Origin: UMGS1663 sp046964515
GTDB taxonomy: Bacteria; Bacillota; Clostridia; TANB77; CAG-508
NCBI GenBank assembly: GCA_046964515.1
Contig: JBKUYM010000002.1
Coordinates: 1 to 64,000 of the forward strand
Length of the DNA: 64,000 nt
Direction of reading: 5' to 3'
This document shows positions 8,710-18,272 of the stretch, in pieces. The translations under genes were made by a program, and so were the position numbers. The notes under the pieces are model-generated. The model was not told the origin of the DNA. It searched no databases and worked only from the letters and a program-made list of their open reading frames with translations. The stretch's first letter is position 1. Each line of letters begins with the position of its first letter.

Positions 8710-9075
8710 ATGGAAGAAGAAAGACTAAAAAATAAAAACTTAATGAAAGCCTTTCAAAATGCTAGTAATGGAATTTGGTATGCGATAAAGACACAAAGAA
8801 ATGTTCAAATTCAATTAGTAATTACAATACTGGTTTTGATAGCTTGCTTGCTATTTCGCTTGACAATAATAGAATGTTTATTTATTATATTTGCTTGTTT
8901 TTTTGTATTAGTAACAGAAGTTATAAATACTGCTATAGAAACAGCCGTTAATTTATGTACAAAAGAACTACATCCTTTGGCTAAAATTGCAAAGGATGTG
9001 GCGGCAGGAGCGGTTGTATTAGCAGCCTTAAATTCTGTAATAATAGCAGGAATACTATTTTTTAGTAAATTGTAA
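8710..9075 (+). CDS. dgkA: Diacylglycerol/undecaprenol kinase DgkA
   Basis: 121 aa integral membrane kinase with three hydrophobic helices. The conserved block VTEVINTAIETAVNL (Glu residues at the active site) and the following region KIAKDVAAGAVVLAA are diagnostic. In Gram-positives this enzyme phosphorylates undecaprenol to supply lipid carrier for cell-wall synthesis. The ribosome site AAGAGG is nine bases before the ATG. Same transcript as ybeY. Confidence 0.94.
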   Translation: MEEERLKNKNLMKAFQNASNGIWYAIKTQRNVQIQLVITILVLIACLLFRLTIIECLFIIFACFFVLVTEVINTAIETAVNLCTKELHPLAKIAKDVAAGAVVLAALNSVIIAGILFFSKL

Positions 9076-9107
9076 AAATTTAGACTAGAAGGGAATGAAG
9101 GATTTCG

Positions 9108-10208
9108 ATGAAAAATTCAAATGGAATTAAAATTTTAGTAATTATTTTGGTTATTTTAATTATTGCAGCAGGCGTTCTTTTAGCGATTAAGATGGTAAAT
9201 GATAATCAAAATAAAGCTGTATTAGTAGGTGAACAAGGAAAGAACAATACAGAGGATGATAAAAAAGTAGTAGAAATTAAAGAACCTAAAATCTTTCAAG
9301 GAAATGATAGACCAATTGCGGTTATGATTGATAATCACAAAGCAGCTATGCCACAATCAGGATTAAATGATGCCTATTTAGTCTATGAAATGATTGTAGA
9401 AGGTGGAGAAACTAGATTAATGGAACTATTTAAAGGTTCTGATATAGATAAAATTGGACCAGTTAGGAGTGCTAGACATTATTATTTAGATTATGCTTTA
9501 GAAAATGATGCTATCTATGTACATTTTGGATGGAGTCCACAAGCACAATCCGATATCACAAAATTAGGTGTGAATAATATTAATGGTATTTATGAAAGTT
9601 CTACTTCCTTTTGGAGAGTCAAAGATAAGTCATCACCACACAATGTAGCAACCAGTACAGAAAAAATATTAGAAATTGCTAATCGAAAAGGCTATAAAAC
9701 TACTTCTACAAAAGAAAGTGTATTAAATTATGTGGCAGACCCAATTAATTTAGAAAGTGATATGGTAGCAACCACAGTAACCATTCCCTATTCAACAAGC
9801 AATACTGTAAAATACGAATATGATGAAGTAACTGGTCGCTATACACGTTATTCAAGAGGTACAAAACAAGTAGATTGGACAACGAAGGAAACCGTAACTA
9901 CGAAAAATATTATTATAGCTAAAGTAAAGAATACCACTCTAAATGATGGAGAAAATAAAGGAAGACAGACATTGGATAATGTAGGCACTTTAGAAGGATA
10001 TTATATTACGAATGGTAAAGCCATTGAAATTACTTGTGAAAAATCTTCTAGAACAGCACAAACTGTATATAAAGATAAAGCAGGGAAAGAAATAGAAATT
10101 AATGATGGCAATACATTTATTCAGATGTGTCCAATAGATAGTCAAATTAAAATAGAACCAGGTGTAAAAAGTGAGAATACTAACACAAATACACAGGTAA
10201 ATTCATAA
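9108..10208 (+). CDS. YerB-like DUF3048 membrane-anchored protein
   Basis: 366 aa with an N-terminal hydrophobic anchor (residues ~6-27; no lipobox cysteine, so a transmembrane anchor rather than lipoprotein). The DUF3048 N domain is seen in PIAVMIDNHKAAMPQSGL, YEMIVEGGETRLMELF and GPVRSARHYYLDYA. The C-terminal DUF3048 part ends at about residue 355 with a polar tail. It faces the outside of the cell. Function is unknown in the family. It lies 32 bp after dgkA and is likely co-transcribed. Confidence 0.85.
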   Translation: MKNSNGIKILVIILVILIIAAGVLLAIKMVNDNQNKAVLVGEQGKNNTEDDKKVVEIKEPKIFQGNDRPIAVMIDNHKAAMPQSGLNDAYLVYEMIVEGGETRLMELFKGSDIDKIGPVRSARHYYLDYALENDAIYVHFGWSPQAQSDITKLGVNNINGIYESSTSFWRVKDKSSPHNVATSTEKILEIANRKGYKTTSTKESVLNYVADPINLESDMVATTVTIPYSTSNTVKYEYDEVTGRYTRYSRGTKQVDWTTKETVTTKNIIIAKVKNTTLNDGENKGRQTLDNVGTLEGYYITNGKAIEITCEKSSRTAQTVYKDKAGKEIEINDGNTFIQMCPIDSQIKIEPGVKSENTNTNTQVNS

Positions 10209-10211
10209 AAA

Positions 10212-10240
10212 AACGCCTCTTATATTTTGTAAGAGGCGTT
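10212..10240. terminator. Strong hairpin after the YerB-like gene
   Basis: Perfect 11-bp stem AACGCCTCTTA / TAAGAGGCGTT. The A tract lies before it and no T run follows on the plus strand, so as an intrinsic terminator it would work better on the minus strand. It may instead act as an mRNA 3' stabiliser. Confidence 0.6.
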
Positions 10241-10259
10241 AAAAGAAAGGTAATAAAAA

Positions 10260-10883
10260 ATGGAATATTTAGATGTATATGATGAACATAAACAATATGT
10301 AGGAAAGTTCGAAAGAAGTTATGTGCACGAAAATGCTTTGTGGCATAATACCGTACATGCTTGGCTTTATGATGAAGAAGGGAATGTGTATTTTCAAATT
10401 CGTAAAGAAGAAAATAAATTATATACGACGGCATCAGGACATGTCATGGCAGGAGAAAGTATTGCACAAGCTTTTGGAAGAGAAATTTATGAAGAAATAG
10501 GTGTTCCAATCGCTTATGAAAAGGCTATTTTAATAAATATATATACTTTTAAAATGGATAAAAGAAAAGCAAATGGAACAATGTTTAGAGATAGGGCTTT
10601 TTCTAATGTGTATGCTTATGCTATTAAAACAAATATAGAAGATTTTCATTTTGATTTAAAGGAAATTAATGGACTTGTAAAAATAAATGCAAAACAAGCA
10701 TTACAGATTTTAGAAGAAGAAAAGGGTTCTGTAACAGGCTATTGGATTAAAAATGAAAATGGTAAAAATGTAGAGGTAGCAAAAAATATTACATTTGATG
10801 ATTTTTTAATTAATAAGGGTGAAACTGGTGTAGGAAAATATGGAGAGGTATTACAGAAAGTAATAGAACTACAAAATCTATAA
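10260..10883 (+). CDS. NUDIX hydrolase (isopentenyl-diphosphate-isomerase-like subgroup)
   Basis: 207 aa. The Nudix box is complete: G-x5-E-x7-RE-x2-EE-x-G in GHVMAGESIAQAFGREIYEE followed by IG. The opening MEYLDVYDEHKQYVG and WHNTVHAWLYD match the subgroup often annotated YfcD/IDI-like, which hydrolyses nucleoside-diphosphate derivatives; the substrate cannot be told. It lies between the dgkA cluster and the first pseudopilin-like gene and has its own terminator. Confidence 0.88.
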   Translation: MEYLDVYDEHKQYVGKFERSYVHENALWHNTVHAWLYDEEGNVYFQIRKEENKLYTTASGHVMAGESIAQAFGREIYEEIGVPIAYEKAILINIYTFKMDKRKANGTMFRDRAFSNVYAYAIKTNIEDFHFDLKEINGLVKINAKQALQILEEEKGSVTGYWIKNENGKNVEVAKNITFDDFLINKGETGVGKYGEVLQKVIELQNL

Positions 10884-10897
10884 AAGAATAATAAATA

Positions 10898-10927
10898 AGA
10901 CTGCTGTATAGGGCAGTCTATTTTTTA
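10898..10927 (+). terminator. Terminator after the NUDIX gene
   Basis: AGACTGC / GCAGTCT stem, loop of about eight bases, then ATTTTTT. Confidence 0.85.
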
Positions 10928-11028
10928 TGCAAACAAATGAACAAGGATTAGTTTAAGTCCTGTTGAGGAAATAAAGGTAGTAACGTAAAATAAAAAACAG
11001 AAATTTGTCAAAAGAAGAAGGAGAATAT

Positions 11029-12183
11029 ATGAAACAAAAACAAAAGGGAATCACTATGATTGCTTTGGTAGTTACGATAATTATATTAATGATTTTAGCA
11101 GGGATTAGTATGAATACATTGATAGGAGATAATGGCATTATTACTAAAGCCAAACAAGCAAAACAAAATATAACTCTGGCAGGAGAGGCAGAAGCACTTC
11201 AATTAAATCAATTATATTTTGATTTAGAATCAAGTGGAGAACTGACAGAGGATGAAGAGTCTACAAAAAAAGATGAAATCATTAGTTTACTTCAAAAACA
11301 AGTAGAAGAATTACAAAAGCAAGTGATTGCGTTACAGACAGAAAATGCAGAATTAAAGAAGCAGATACAAGAACTAACAGAACAAATAGCACAATTACAA
11401 CAAGAGATAGAAGAATTAAAACAACAGATTATTAATAAGGATATTGAAATCGCAGAATTAAAAAAGCAAGTCAGTGAAAAAGAAGCTAAAATCCAAGAGT
11501 TACAAAATCAGTTAAATAACTTAAATTCCTTATTATCACAGACAAATGCTACAGCAGATAAAATTTTATCAGGGTATAAAGCTTATAGTGGAGGTAAGCT
11601 ATTAACAGGTACCATGCCTAATAGAGGGGCGGTTAGTAGTAGTTTGAATTGTGGACAAAGTTATACGATTCCAGCAGGGTATCATAATGGTGCAGGGAAG
11701 GTAACTGCTAATAGTTTAGCAAGTCAGACTGTAGGTACAGCAACGGCTAATAATCTAAGTAGCGGAACAACAGCCTATGTGAATGGACAAAAAATTACAG
11801 GAAATGGAACAGATGTAAACAATAGCTATAATAATGGTTATAATGCAGGCAAGGCAGCAGCAACGCCACAATTTGTGAATATAAGAAGCGCTAATAAAGC
11901 ATATACGTGTACAAAAGACTGTACAGTAACGGCATTTATTTTTATGTATTGTGTACAAACAGGTTATAATGGAACACATGGTGCGTCTTCTTGTACAGAT
12001 TATATAGTGGTAAACGGTGCAAGGGTATATTCACAAACCGATTTGCCTACGTCATACCATTCTAGTGGTAGTGATGTTAATTCTTCAGTTACATTTTCTC
12101 TAAAAAAAGGAGATGTCATCTATGCAGAATGTGAGGGTAAGGTAGTACAATGGGAGTATGATTGTTGGATAGCTATATATTAA
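11029..12183 (+). CDS. Pseudopilin-like surface protein A (coiled coil plus Gly/Ser-rich domain)
   Basis: 384 aa from the ATG at 11029 (AGAAGGAG upstream). The short basic leader KQKQKG is followed by ITMIALVVTIIILMILAGIS, a type IV prepilin-like helix, but the residue at +5 after the Gly is Ala, not the usual Glu. Then comes the family block IITKAKQAKQN. Residues ~80-180 are a long Leu/Gln/Glu heptad coiled coil. A repeated module ATADKILSGYKAYSGGKLLT follows, and a unique C-terminal domain contains four cysteines. It is nearly identical to gene B from the helix through residue ~235 and then diverges. Probably exported and displayed with the C-terminus outside. Confidence 0.8.
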   Translation: MKQKQKGITMIALVVTIIILMILAGISMNTLIGDNGIITKAKQAKQNITLAGEAEALQLNQLYFDLESSGELTEDEESTKKDEIISLLQKQVEELQKQVIALQTENAELKKQIQELTEQIAQLQQEIEELKQQIINKDIEIAELKKQVSEKEAKIQELQNQLNNLNSLLSQTNATADKILSGYKAYSGGKLLTGTMPNRGAVSSSLNCGQSYTIPAGYHNGAGKVTANSLASQTVGTATANNLSSGTTAYVNGQKITGNGTDVNNSYNNGYNAGKAAATPQFVNIRSANKAYTCTKDCTVTAFIFMYCVQTGYNGTHGASSCTDYIVVNGARVYSQTDLPTSYHSSGSDVNSSVTFSLKKGDVIYAECEGKVVQWEYDCWIAIY

Positions 12184-12206
12184 TTTATAATAAAGAGGAG
12201 AGATTG

Positions 12207-12245
12207 AAATCTTCTATAATCTTTTTAGATTATAGGAGATTTTTT
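12207..12245 (+). terminator. Terminator after pseudopilin-like gene A
   Basis: 16-bp stem AAATCTTCTATAATCT / AGATTATAGGAGATTT with a TTTT loop, then T run. Confidence 0.88.
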
Positions 12246-12359
12246 ATGCAAACTGATGCATATAGAGAATAAAAGAAATGCTTAAGGAACTAAAGAAATA
12301 TTTATATAATCAATATCATCAGTTATATAAATAAAAGTAGAATAAAAAGGAGAGAATAA

Positions 12360-13493
12360 ATGAAAAGCCAAAAAGGAATCACATTGGTTTCTCTAGTAGT
12401 AACCATAATTATATTAATCATTCTAGCAGGGATTAGTATAAATGTAATTATAGGAGAAGATGGGATTATAACCAAAGCAAAACAAGCAAAACAAAATATT
12501 ATTTTAGCAGGAGAAGCAGAGGCTATGCAACTAAATCAATTGTATTATGAACTAGAAACAGGGGGAGAATTAACAGAGGATGAAGAAAGTAGTAAAAAAG
12601 ATGAAATCATTAGCTTATTGCAAAAGCAAGTAGAAGAATTACAAAAACAGGTGGCTACTTTACAAACAGAAAACGAGGAATTGAAGAAGCAAATACAAGA
12701 ATTAACAGAGCAAATAGCCAATTTGCAACAAGAAATAGAAAGCTTAAAACAGCAAATTACTAATAAAGATATAGAAATAGCAGAACTAAAAAAGCAAGTG
12801 AGTGAAAAAGAAGCTAAAATCCAAGAATTGCAAAATCAATTAAATAATTTAAATTCCTTATTATCACAGACAAATGCCACAGCTGATAAAATCTTATCTG
12901 GTTATAAAGCCTATAGTGGAGGAAAATTATTAACAGGAACCATGGTTAATCGAGGAGCGATAAATAGTAGTTTAAATTGTGGACAAAGTTACACAATTCC
13001 AGCAGGGTATCATAATGGTTCTGGAAAAGTAACGGCAAATAGCTTAGCCAGTCAAACAGTAGGTACAGCAACAGCTAATAATTTAAGTAATGGTACAACA
13101 GCTTGGGTAAATGGGGTTAAAATTACAGGAAATGGTACAGATGTGAACAATAGTTATCAGGAAGGTTATACACAAGGGCAAAGTCAAGGTATAGATCGTA
13201 TTACTTTCACAATGTATGCTTATGCAACAAGCTCTGTAAACTATTGGCAGAGCCAAGTTACAGATATGGATGTTACGAATTTTAAGACAATTACTTTTGG
13301 AAAATTAACAGGTGCAGATGCACACAATTCTTCTGGTGTCATTATTTTAAAAGCAGATAATACTACTTTGTTAAATGGAGTAGCTGTGGGGGACCAGACA
13401 ATCGATATTTCTGCTTATTCTAAGTTAACAATTATTATACAAGGAAGATATGAAAAAACGATGTCCATTCCTGTAACGTTATCCACTAAATAG
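12360..13493 (+). CDS. Pseudopilin-like surface protein B (coiled coil)
   Basis: 377 aa, GGAGAG before the ATG. It starts MKSQKGITLVSLVVTI, with Ser at the +5 position where true pilins carry Glu. It has the same heptad coiled coil and the module TADKILSGYKAYSGGKLLTG as gene A, with about 85-90 % identity by eye up to the motif TGNGTDVNNSY. After that, the last ~110 residues are unrelated to those of gene A and look beta-rich (FKTITFGKLTGADAHN, then YSKLTIIIQGRYE). This is a direct view of a constant stalk carrying an exchangeable tip. Confidence 0.8.
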   Translation: MKSQKGITLVSLVVTIIILIILAGISINVIIGEDGIITKAKQAKQNIILAGEAEAMQLNQLYYELETGGELTEDEESSKKDEIISLLQKQVEELQKQVATLQTENEELKKQIQELTEQIANLQQEIESLKQQITNKDIEIAELKKQVSEKEAKIQELQNQLNNLNSLLSQTNATADKILSGYKAYSGGKLLTGTMVNRGAINSSLNCGQSYTIPAGYHNGSGKVTANSLASQTVGTATANNLSNGTTAWVNGVKITGNGTDVNNSYQEGYTQGQSQGIDRITFTMYAYATSSVNYWQSQVTDMDVTNFKTITFGKLTGADAHNSSGVIILKADNTTLLNGVAVGDQTIDISAYSKLTIIIQGRYEKTMSIPVTLSTK

Positions 13494-13500
13494 AAACAAA

Positions 13501-13533
13501 AAAGAGGTATCTCTAAATGGAGATAACCTCTTT
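13501..13533. terminator. Bidirectional terminator between convergent pseudopilin-like genes
   Basis: Stem AAAGAGGTATCTC / GAGATAACCTCTTT with A-rich and T-rich flanks on either side, between genes that end at 13493 (+) and 13538 (-). Confidence 0.85.
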
Positions 13534-13537
13534 AAGT

Positions 13538-15106
13538 TTAGTAACTAATAGTATAAGAAATGATTTGATTTTGCGCTAATCCGCAGGATAAATCATAAGT
13601 ATAAGTAGTCTCTGTATAAGTTTGTGTACAGGTTCCTGTAGTAGTACCAGTCCAAGAGGTACCATATCCCCATGTTACTTGTCCTGTAACCCTATGTCCC
13701 TTAGAACAATATCCTGCAACAGGTCCAGCCATACAATCTCCTTGATCCCATTGTTCCCAACCTGCATTATCACGGTTCATGGAAACTTTTTCATTACATT
13801 GTTTTGTAACAGTATGTGGAGTTTTCACATAACAGCCTCCTTCTGCAGAAGCATTTCCTAAGTGAGTATGTCTATTGGCTACCATGGTAACTGGTTTACT
13901 AATGGTTTCTCTTTGGTTATTGGCTTTATCAGTTGTTAGAATGTGCAAATAGTAGGTTCCTTCTGTATTCATTGGTATAGACAATTCTTGTCCATTACTA
14001 CTAAAGGTTCCACCTGTATAACTTGCTTCATTTAGTCCAATTGCATTAGCAGAGGTGTTATATACCCATTTACTTTTTTGGATTTCTATACCACTTTGGT
14101 CATCAGTATGGGTTACTTTTATTCTTACAGTTGGATTACTATTTACGGTTCCTGCACCGCTTAATGTTAATTGTGCTTCTTTAGGTAAATCTGTATCAAT
14201 ATTCGTGATTTTTGTACTAATATATTCGCCTATATTATTTCCATCTGTTAATCTTGCGTAAATTGTTTCATTTTTTGTAGATTCTACTTCTTTGGTATAG
14301 TTCTTCCAATCTACTAAATCTTTACTGTATTGCAAAGTAAAACCAGTAATAGTGGTTGTTATTTTTGTTTGTACGACTTTATTTGTCCAACCTTCTGGTG
14401 TAGAACTAAAGGTGGTGTTTCCACTTGTTAAAGCTTGTATAGTACCAGTTGTTTTAGAATCTTCCATAGAAGAAGTTCCATGTGGCGTTTTAGCTACCAC
14501 ACAGATATAATATATATGGTTTTGTGTTAAATTTGCATAAGTATAATTATTTTGTTGAGTAACAGCGATGGCTTCTCCATATTCATTTCCTTTTTCTGTT
14601 TTAATATAATAAGTATAGGTGGCATCTTCTAATCGTAAACCACTTGCTTTTACAGTAATACTATTGGTGGTACTAGTAATTTCTAAGTTAGTAATTCTAG
14701 GAGGTACTTCTCCGGGCTTTCCGATATAAGTTATTTTGACATCTTGTTTATCGAGTTCTTCTACTAAAAATACATAATTATCTTCCAAAGTGATATATAC
14801 TTGTAGTTCATTTAAAGTTTCAATATCTTTATCTTCTATGATTTGTTGTGCTTTAAGATGTTCTATATAATCGTTCAAAAGAACAATGCCTAAATGGTCT
14901 AAAGCAACAGATCCTTTTTCTAATTGAAGTTTTTCTGTTAATTCTCCTATTTTTTGTAATTCTTGTGTTTCTTTTGCTTTTGTGATAATTCCATTTTCGC
15001 CTACGAGCATTGCTATGCTAACACTGGCTAAAATAATCAGTACAATAATGGTAATTACTAGGGCTATTAAAGTAATACCAGTTTGTTTTTTTATTTCTTT
15101 TTTCAT
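13538..15106 (-). CDS. Pseudopilin-like protein C with fibronectin-III-like and Cys-rich domains
   Basis: 522 aa, GAGGAGG before the ATG. N-terminus KKQTGITLIALVITIIVLIILAS is the family helix (Ala at +5). No coiled coil. Residues ~135-225 resemble a fibronectin type III domain (PPRITNLEITSTTNSITVKA, then YTYANLTQNHIYYICVVAKT). A second beta domain of bacterial Ig-like character follows (SGIEIQKSKWVYN, then TEGTYYLHILTTDKANN). The last ~100 residues hold several Cys (GGCYVK, KQCNEK, GDCMAG, GYCSKG, GTCTQT, LSCGLA), probably disulphide-bonded outside the cell. It is the only member of the family on the minus strand here. Confidence 0.8.
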   Translation of the reverse strand: MKKEIKKQTGITLIALVITIIVLIILASVSIAMLVGENGIITKAKETQELQKIGELTEKLQLEKGSVALDHLGIVLLNDYIEHLKAQQIIEDKDIETLNELQVYITLEDNYVFLVEELDKQDVKITYIGKPGEVPPRITNLEITSTTNSITVKASGLRLEDATYTYYIKTEKGNEYGEAIAVTQQNNYTYANLTQNHIYYICVVAKTPHGTSSMEDSKTTGTIQALTSGNTTFSSTPEGWTNKVVQTKITTTITGFTLQYSKDLVDWKNYTKEVESTKNETIYARLTDGNNIGEYISTKITNIDTDLPKEAQLTLSGAGTVNSNPTVRIKVTHTDDQSGIEIQKSKWVYNTSANAIGLNEASYTGGTFSSNGQELSIPMNTEGTYYLHILTTDKANNQRETISKPVTMVANRHTHLGNASAEGGCYVKTPHTVTKQCNEKVSMNRDNAGWEQWDQGDCMAGPVAGYCSKGHRVTGQVTWGYGTSWTGTTTGTCTQTYTETTYTYDLSCGLAQNQIISYTISY

Positions 15107-15388
15107 CTGTATACCTCCTCTTTTATCGAATTATGTTCACGATATATTACTATTTATTATACGCTTTTTTAGTAATATTTTCAAGAAGTTAATCAGTATA
15201 TGTAGAAAAATAGGAAAGATTGAATATAACAACTTGTCATAAATATTTTTAATCTGTTTAATGCATTGAAATAGAAGGAAAAGCATGGTATAATAAAAAA
15301 ATAAAAAGTGGTGCCTAAATTTTACAAATTTAGCAATAAAGATGAAGTATAATCATGAAACAGTTGCAATATAAAAATGGAGGAAGCA

Positions 15389-16303
15389 ATGGAAGAAAAA
15401 AATGAATTTAAATCTGGTTTTGTATCTTTAATAGGAAGAACCAATGTTGGAAAGTCAACATTAATTAATAATTTGGTAGGGGAAAAGGTGGCAGCAGTAG
15501 CAAATAAAACACAAACAACCAGAACTGCTATTCGTGCTATTGTGAATCGTCCTTATTCTCAAATTGTTTTTATTGATACACCAGGAATTCATAAACCAAA
15601 AACAAAATTAAGTAATACAATGATTGATACGGCTTTTTCCTATATAGGAGAAGTGGATGTAGTCTTATTTCTAATAGATGGTACTTCAGAGGAAATTGGA
15701 AGAGGCGATTATAAAATACTCGAAAAAATAAAAGAATCTGGTAAAAAAACCATTTTATTGATTAATAAGATTGATATGGTGCAAAATAAAGAAAAATTAT
15801 TACATTTAATAGATGTGTATCAAAAAGAATATCCTTTTACAGCAGTTATACCAATTTCTGCTACAAAACAAGAAAATTTAGAGTTAGTTATAGAAGAAAT
15901 AGAGAAGAACTTAAAGCCTGGTCCTGCATATTATGATATAGAAGAATATACAGACCAAACATTAAGACAATTAGTAGAAGAAACTATAAGAGAAAAGGCT
16001 TTAAGGTTATTAGACGAAGAAGTACCACATGGTTTGTATATAGAAACCGAAGAAATGAAATTAAGAAAAACAAAAGAGCAAGAAGAAATTTACGATGTAG
16101 AAGTTACGATATATTGCTTGAGAGAGTCGCATAAGGGCATTATTATAGGAAAAAATGGTAATATGTTGAAAAAAATTGGAACTTATGCAAGGCAAGATTT
16201 AGAAAAAATGTTAGATACAAAAGTAAATTTGAAATTATGGGTGAAAGTAAAAGAAGACTGGCAAAATAATGATAGTATTGTAAAAAAATTTAAGCTGAAA
16301 TAA
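15389..16303 (+). CDS. era: GTPase Era
   Basis: 304 aa. The ATG at 15389 is chosen because GGAGG lies five bases before it; an upstream in-frame ATG contains that ribosome site. G motifs are intact: G1 GRTNVGKS, G3 DTPG, G4 NKID. The C-terminal KH domain includes IIIGKNGNMLKKIG. Era binds the 16S rRNA 3' end and assists 30S assembly. It is followed by yqzL and recO in the standard Firmicutes order, but its usual upstream neighbour dgkA is 6 kb away because of inserted genes. Confidence 0.96.
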   Translation: MEEKNEFKSGFVSLIGRTNVGKSTLINNLVGEKVAAVANKTQTTRTAIRAIVNRPYSQIVFIDTPGIHKPKTKLSNTMIDTAFSYIGEVDVVLFLIDGTSEEIGRGDYKILEKIKESGKKTILLINKIDMVQNKEKLLHLIDVYQKEYPFTAVIPISATKQENLELVIEEIEKNLKPGPAYYDIEEYTDQTLRQLVEETIREKALRLLDEEVPHGLYIETEEMKLRKTKEQEEIYDVEVTIYCLRESHKGIIIGKNGNMLKKIGTYARQDLEKMLDTKVNLKLWVKVKEDWQNNDSIVKKFKLK

Positions 16304-16435
16304 GAGAGAAAGAAAAAATACTAAAACTTTCCAAGTATAAATTTTAATGAAAATGCAAAGGATAAAATTAGAGGAAGAAATTGTAAGGTAGTTAATTACA
16401 AGCTCGTTCTTTAACTATGAAGGAGATGATTTCTG

Positions 16436-16621
16436 ATGATAAAACAATTAGCATGGAATACTTTTAAAAATACAGGAGATATTAATGCTTATTTAGAACT
16501 AGTAGAAGTAGAAAATATAGAAAAAGCTATGAAGATAGGAAACGCAAAACAAGAGGAAAAACAAATACCAAACAATTTAGGAGAAAATATAGGAATAGAT
16601 ACGAATAAAGAAATATACTAA
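16436..16621 (+). CDS. yqzL: YqzL-family small protein
   Basis: 61 aa beginning MIKQLAWNTFKNTGDINAYL, which matches the short YqzL family (W-x-x-F-x-x-TG-x-I-x-AYL). The ATG has AAGGAG upstream. The family is always found between era and recO; no function is established. The C-terminal ~30 residues are longer and more charged than in Bacillus. Confidence 0.8.
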   Translation: MIKQLAWNTFKNTGDINAYLELVEVENIEKAMKIGNAKQEEKQIPNNLGENIGIDTNKEIY

Positions 16622-16638
16622 AATAAAGGTGAAAAAAT

Positions 16639-17352
16639 ATGGGAACATTAAAAACCAAAGGAATAATAATTGCAGAAAATAATATGGGAGATTTTGATAA
16701 AATGGTTACGATGTTAACCCCAAATGGAAAAATTGGGTGTTCTGCGAAAGGTGCCAGAAGGGCAAAAAGTCAATTGATGGCAGGCACTCAATTTTTGTGT
16801 TTTGGAGAATATATGCTATTTAAAGGTACTAATACCTATACTCTAAATTCTTGCGAAACGATAGAATTGTTTTATAATATTCGTATGGATTTAGATAAAT
16901 TAGAAAGTGCAGTACATATTACAAAAATAATTCAAGATGTAACAGATGAAAATCAAAATACGTATAAAATTTTACAATTATACTTAAATACTTTATATAT
17001 AATTGGACAAACGCAAGAAAATTTTACTTTTATAGAAGCTATATTTAAGATTAGATTACTCTCTTTACTAGGATTTAGACCTAGAATAGAGCAATGTTGT
17101 ACTTGTAAAGAAACAGAAAAGCTACATTATTTTAGTTTTAAAGATAGTGGATTAAAGTGTGAAAATTGTGCTAAACAAGATACTGGTGCTATACAAATAT
17201 CAGAATCGACCAAGCAAGCATTAAGGTATATTATTTTAGCGCCAGCTAAAAAACTATTTTCTTTTCAAATAGCAGAGGAAAATCAAAGACAATTGGCATT
17301 AATTGCTAAGATTTATACTAATGATAAATTAGAAAAAGAATATGAAGCATAA
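16639..17352 (+). CDS. recO: DNA repair protein RecO
   Basis: 237 aa, normal length. The N-terminal OB-fold begins LKTKGIIIAENNMGDFDKMV, then the helical part, then the zinc site with four cysteines (CCTCKETEKL and LKCENC). RecO loads RecA on SSB-coated DNA in the RecFOR pathway. It lies 17 bp after yqzL with GGTGAAAA before the ATG and is followed by a terminator. Confidence 0.93.
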   Translation: MGTLKTKGIIIAENNMGDFDKMVTMLTPNGKIGCSAKGARRAKSQLMAGTQFLCFGEYMLFKGTNTYTLNSCETIELFYNIRMDLDKLESAVHITKIIQDVTDENQNTYKILQLYLNTLYIIGQTQENFTFIEAIFKIRLLSLLGFRPRIEQCCTCKETEKLHYFSFKDSGLKCENCAKQDTGAIQISESTKQALRYIILAPAKKLFSFQIAEENQRQLALIAKIYTNDKLEKEYEA

Positions 17353-17364
17353 AAAAATGCAAGA

Positions 17365-17399
17365 AAAACAGGTAAGCTTTAAAGTAAACCTGTTTTTTT
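17365..17399 (+). terminator. Terminator after recO
   Basis: AAAACAGGT / ACCTGTTTT stem followed by seven T. Confidence 0.8.
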
Positions 17400-17542
17400 A
17401 TGCAAACTTATAAATATACAAAACAAAAGAAAAGATTGGACGTAAAAAAAGAAGCTATATAATAAGAGGAAGAAAAAATTTTGTTTTGAATATTAGAGCC
17501 AAAAAGAGAAATAGCAAAAACCAAGAAAAGGAGAGAATAGAA

Positions 17543-18199
17543 ATGAGAAAAGAAATAGGTATTACCATGGTTGCTTTGGTGATTACAATTATCATTTTAA
17601 TCATCTTAGCAGGTATTAGTATAAATATGCTATTAGGAGAAAATGGAATTATTACAAAAGCACAGAAAGCTAAAGAGAATCTAGTAGTTGCCCAACAGCA
17701 GGAAGAACAGTCTTTAAATTATTTATATGAGCAAATAAAGGTGGAAGGTCCTTTAGCAAGTGATGAGATAATTGTACAATTGCAAGAGCAATTAAAACAA
17801 AAAGAGCAAGAAATTAAAAATTTAAAAGAGGAAAATATTAGTTTGCGAGAACAAATTAAAAATCAAAAGAATTTAACAATCATAGAGAATATAGAAACGA
17901 CTAAATTGGATAATCCAGTAAATGGTATACAATATATATATTTAAATATTGCAGATAAAGTGAGTTATTATCAGGAGTTAGCCAAAGAAGATATGATAGC
18001 AGTTCCAATTTACGTAAAATTAGGTGGTAGTTATTATTATGGAGATTGGGTGAATTTCTTTGGAATTTCTGATTATGATGCTACCACAGGTTTACTTACC
18101 TTTAGAGTAGGGCATAATAATGGAATGTGGTATGTTGGTTCAGATGCAACAAATGCATTAAAAGATAATTTTAAAATTAATTTACTTATTTTCAAATAG
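17543..18199 (+). CDS. Pseudopilin-like protein D
   Basis: 218 aa from the ATG at 17543 (AAAGGAGAG upstream). N-terminus MRKEIGITMVALVITI, Ala at +5, then the family block GENGIITKAQKAKEN. A short heptad coiled coil (~residues 70-110) is followed by a ~100-residue C-terminal domain (ITYVKLGGSYYYGDWVNFFG-like) unlike the others. It lacks the TADKIL/SGYKAYSGG module of its neighbours. It sits between recO and the WecA-like gene and has no copy of the shared family promoter. Confidence 0.75.
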   Translation: MRKEIGITMVALVITIIILIILAGISINMLLGENGIITKAQKAKENLVVAQQQEEQSLNYLYEQIKVEGPLASDEIIVQLQEQLKQKEQEIKNLKEENISLREQIKNQKNLTIIENIETTKLDNPVNGIQYIYLNIADKVSYYQELAKEDMIAVPIYVKLGGSYYYGDWVNFFGISDYDATTGLLTFRVGHNNGMWYVGSDATNALKDNFKINLLIFK

Positions 18200-18272
18200 C
18201 TAGAAAAATATGTAGAAAATATTGTAATATAAACTAGTTTATGGTATAGTAATGGGCATAGGAGGTAAGCCT

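Noticed and set aside
11029..13493. Standard type IV pilus operon
   Set aside because: No pilus ATPase, PilC, PilM-O or prepilin peptidase gene lies near any member, and the +5 Glu is missing.
13622..15242. Plus-strand frames opposite the gene at 13538-15106
   Set aside because: They are antisense frames of the pseudopilin-like gene C; no ribosome sites or family features.
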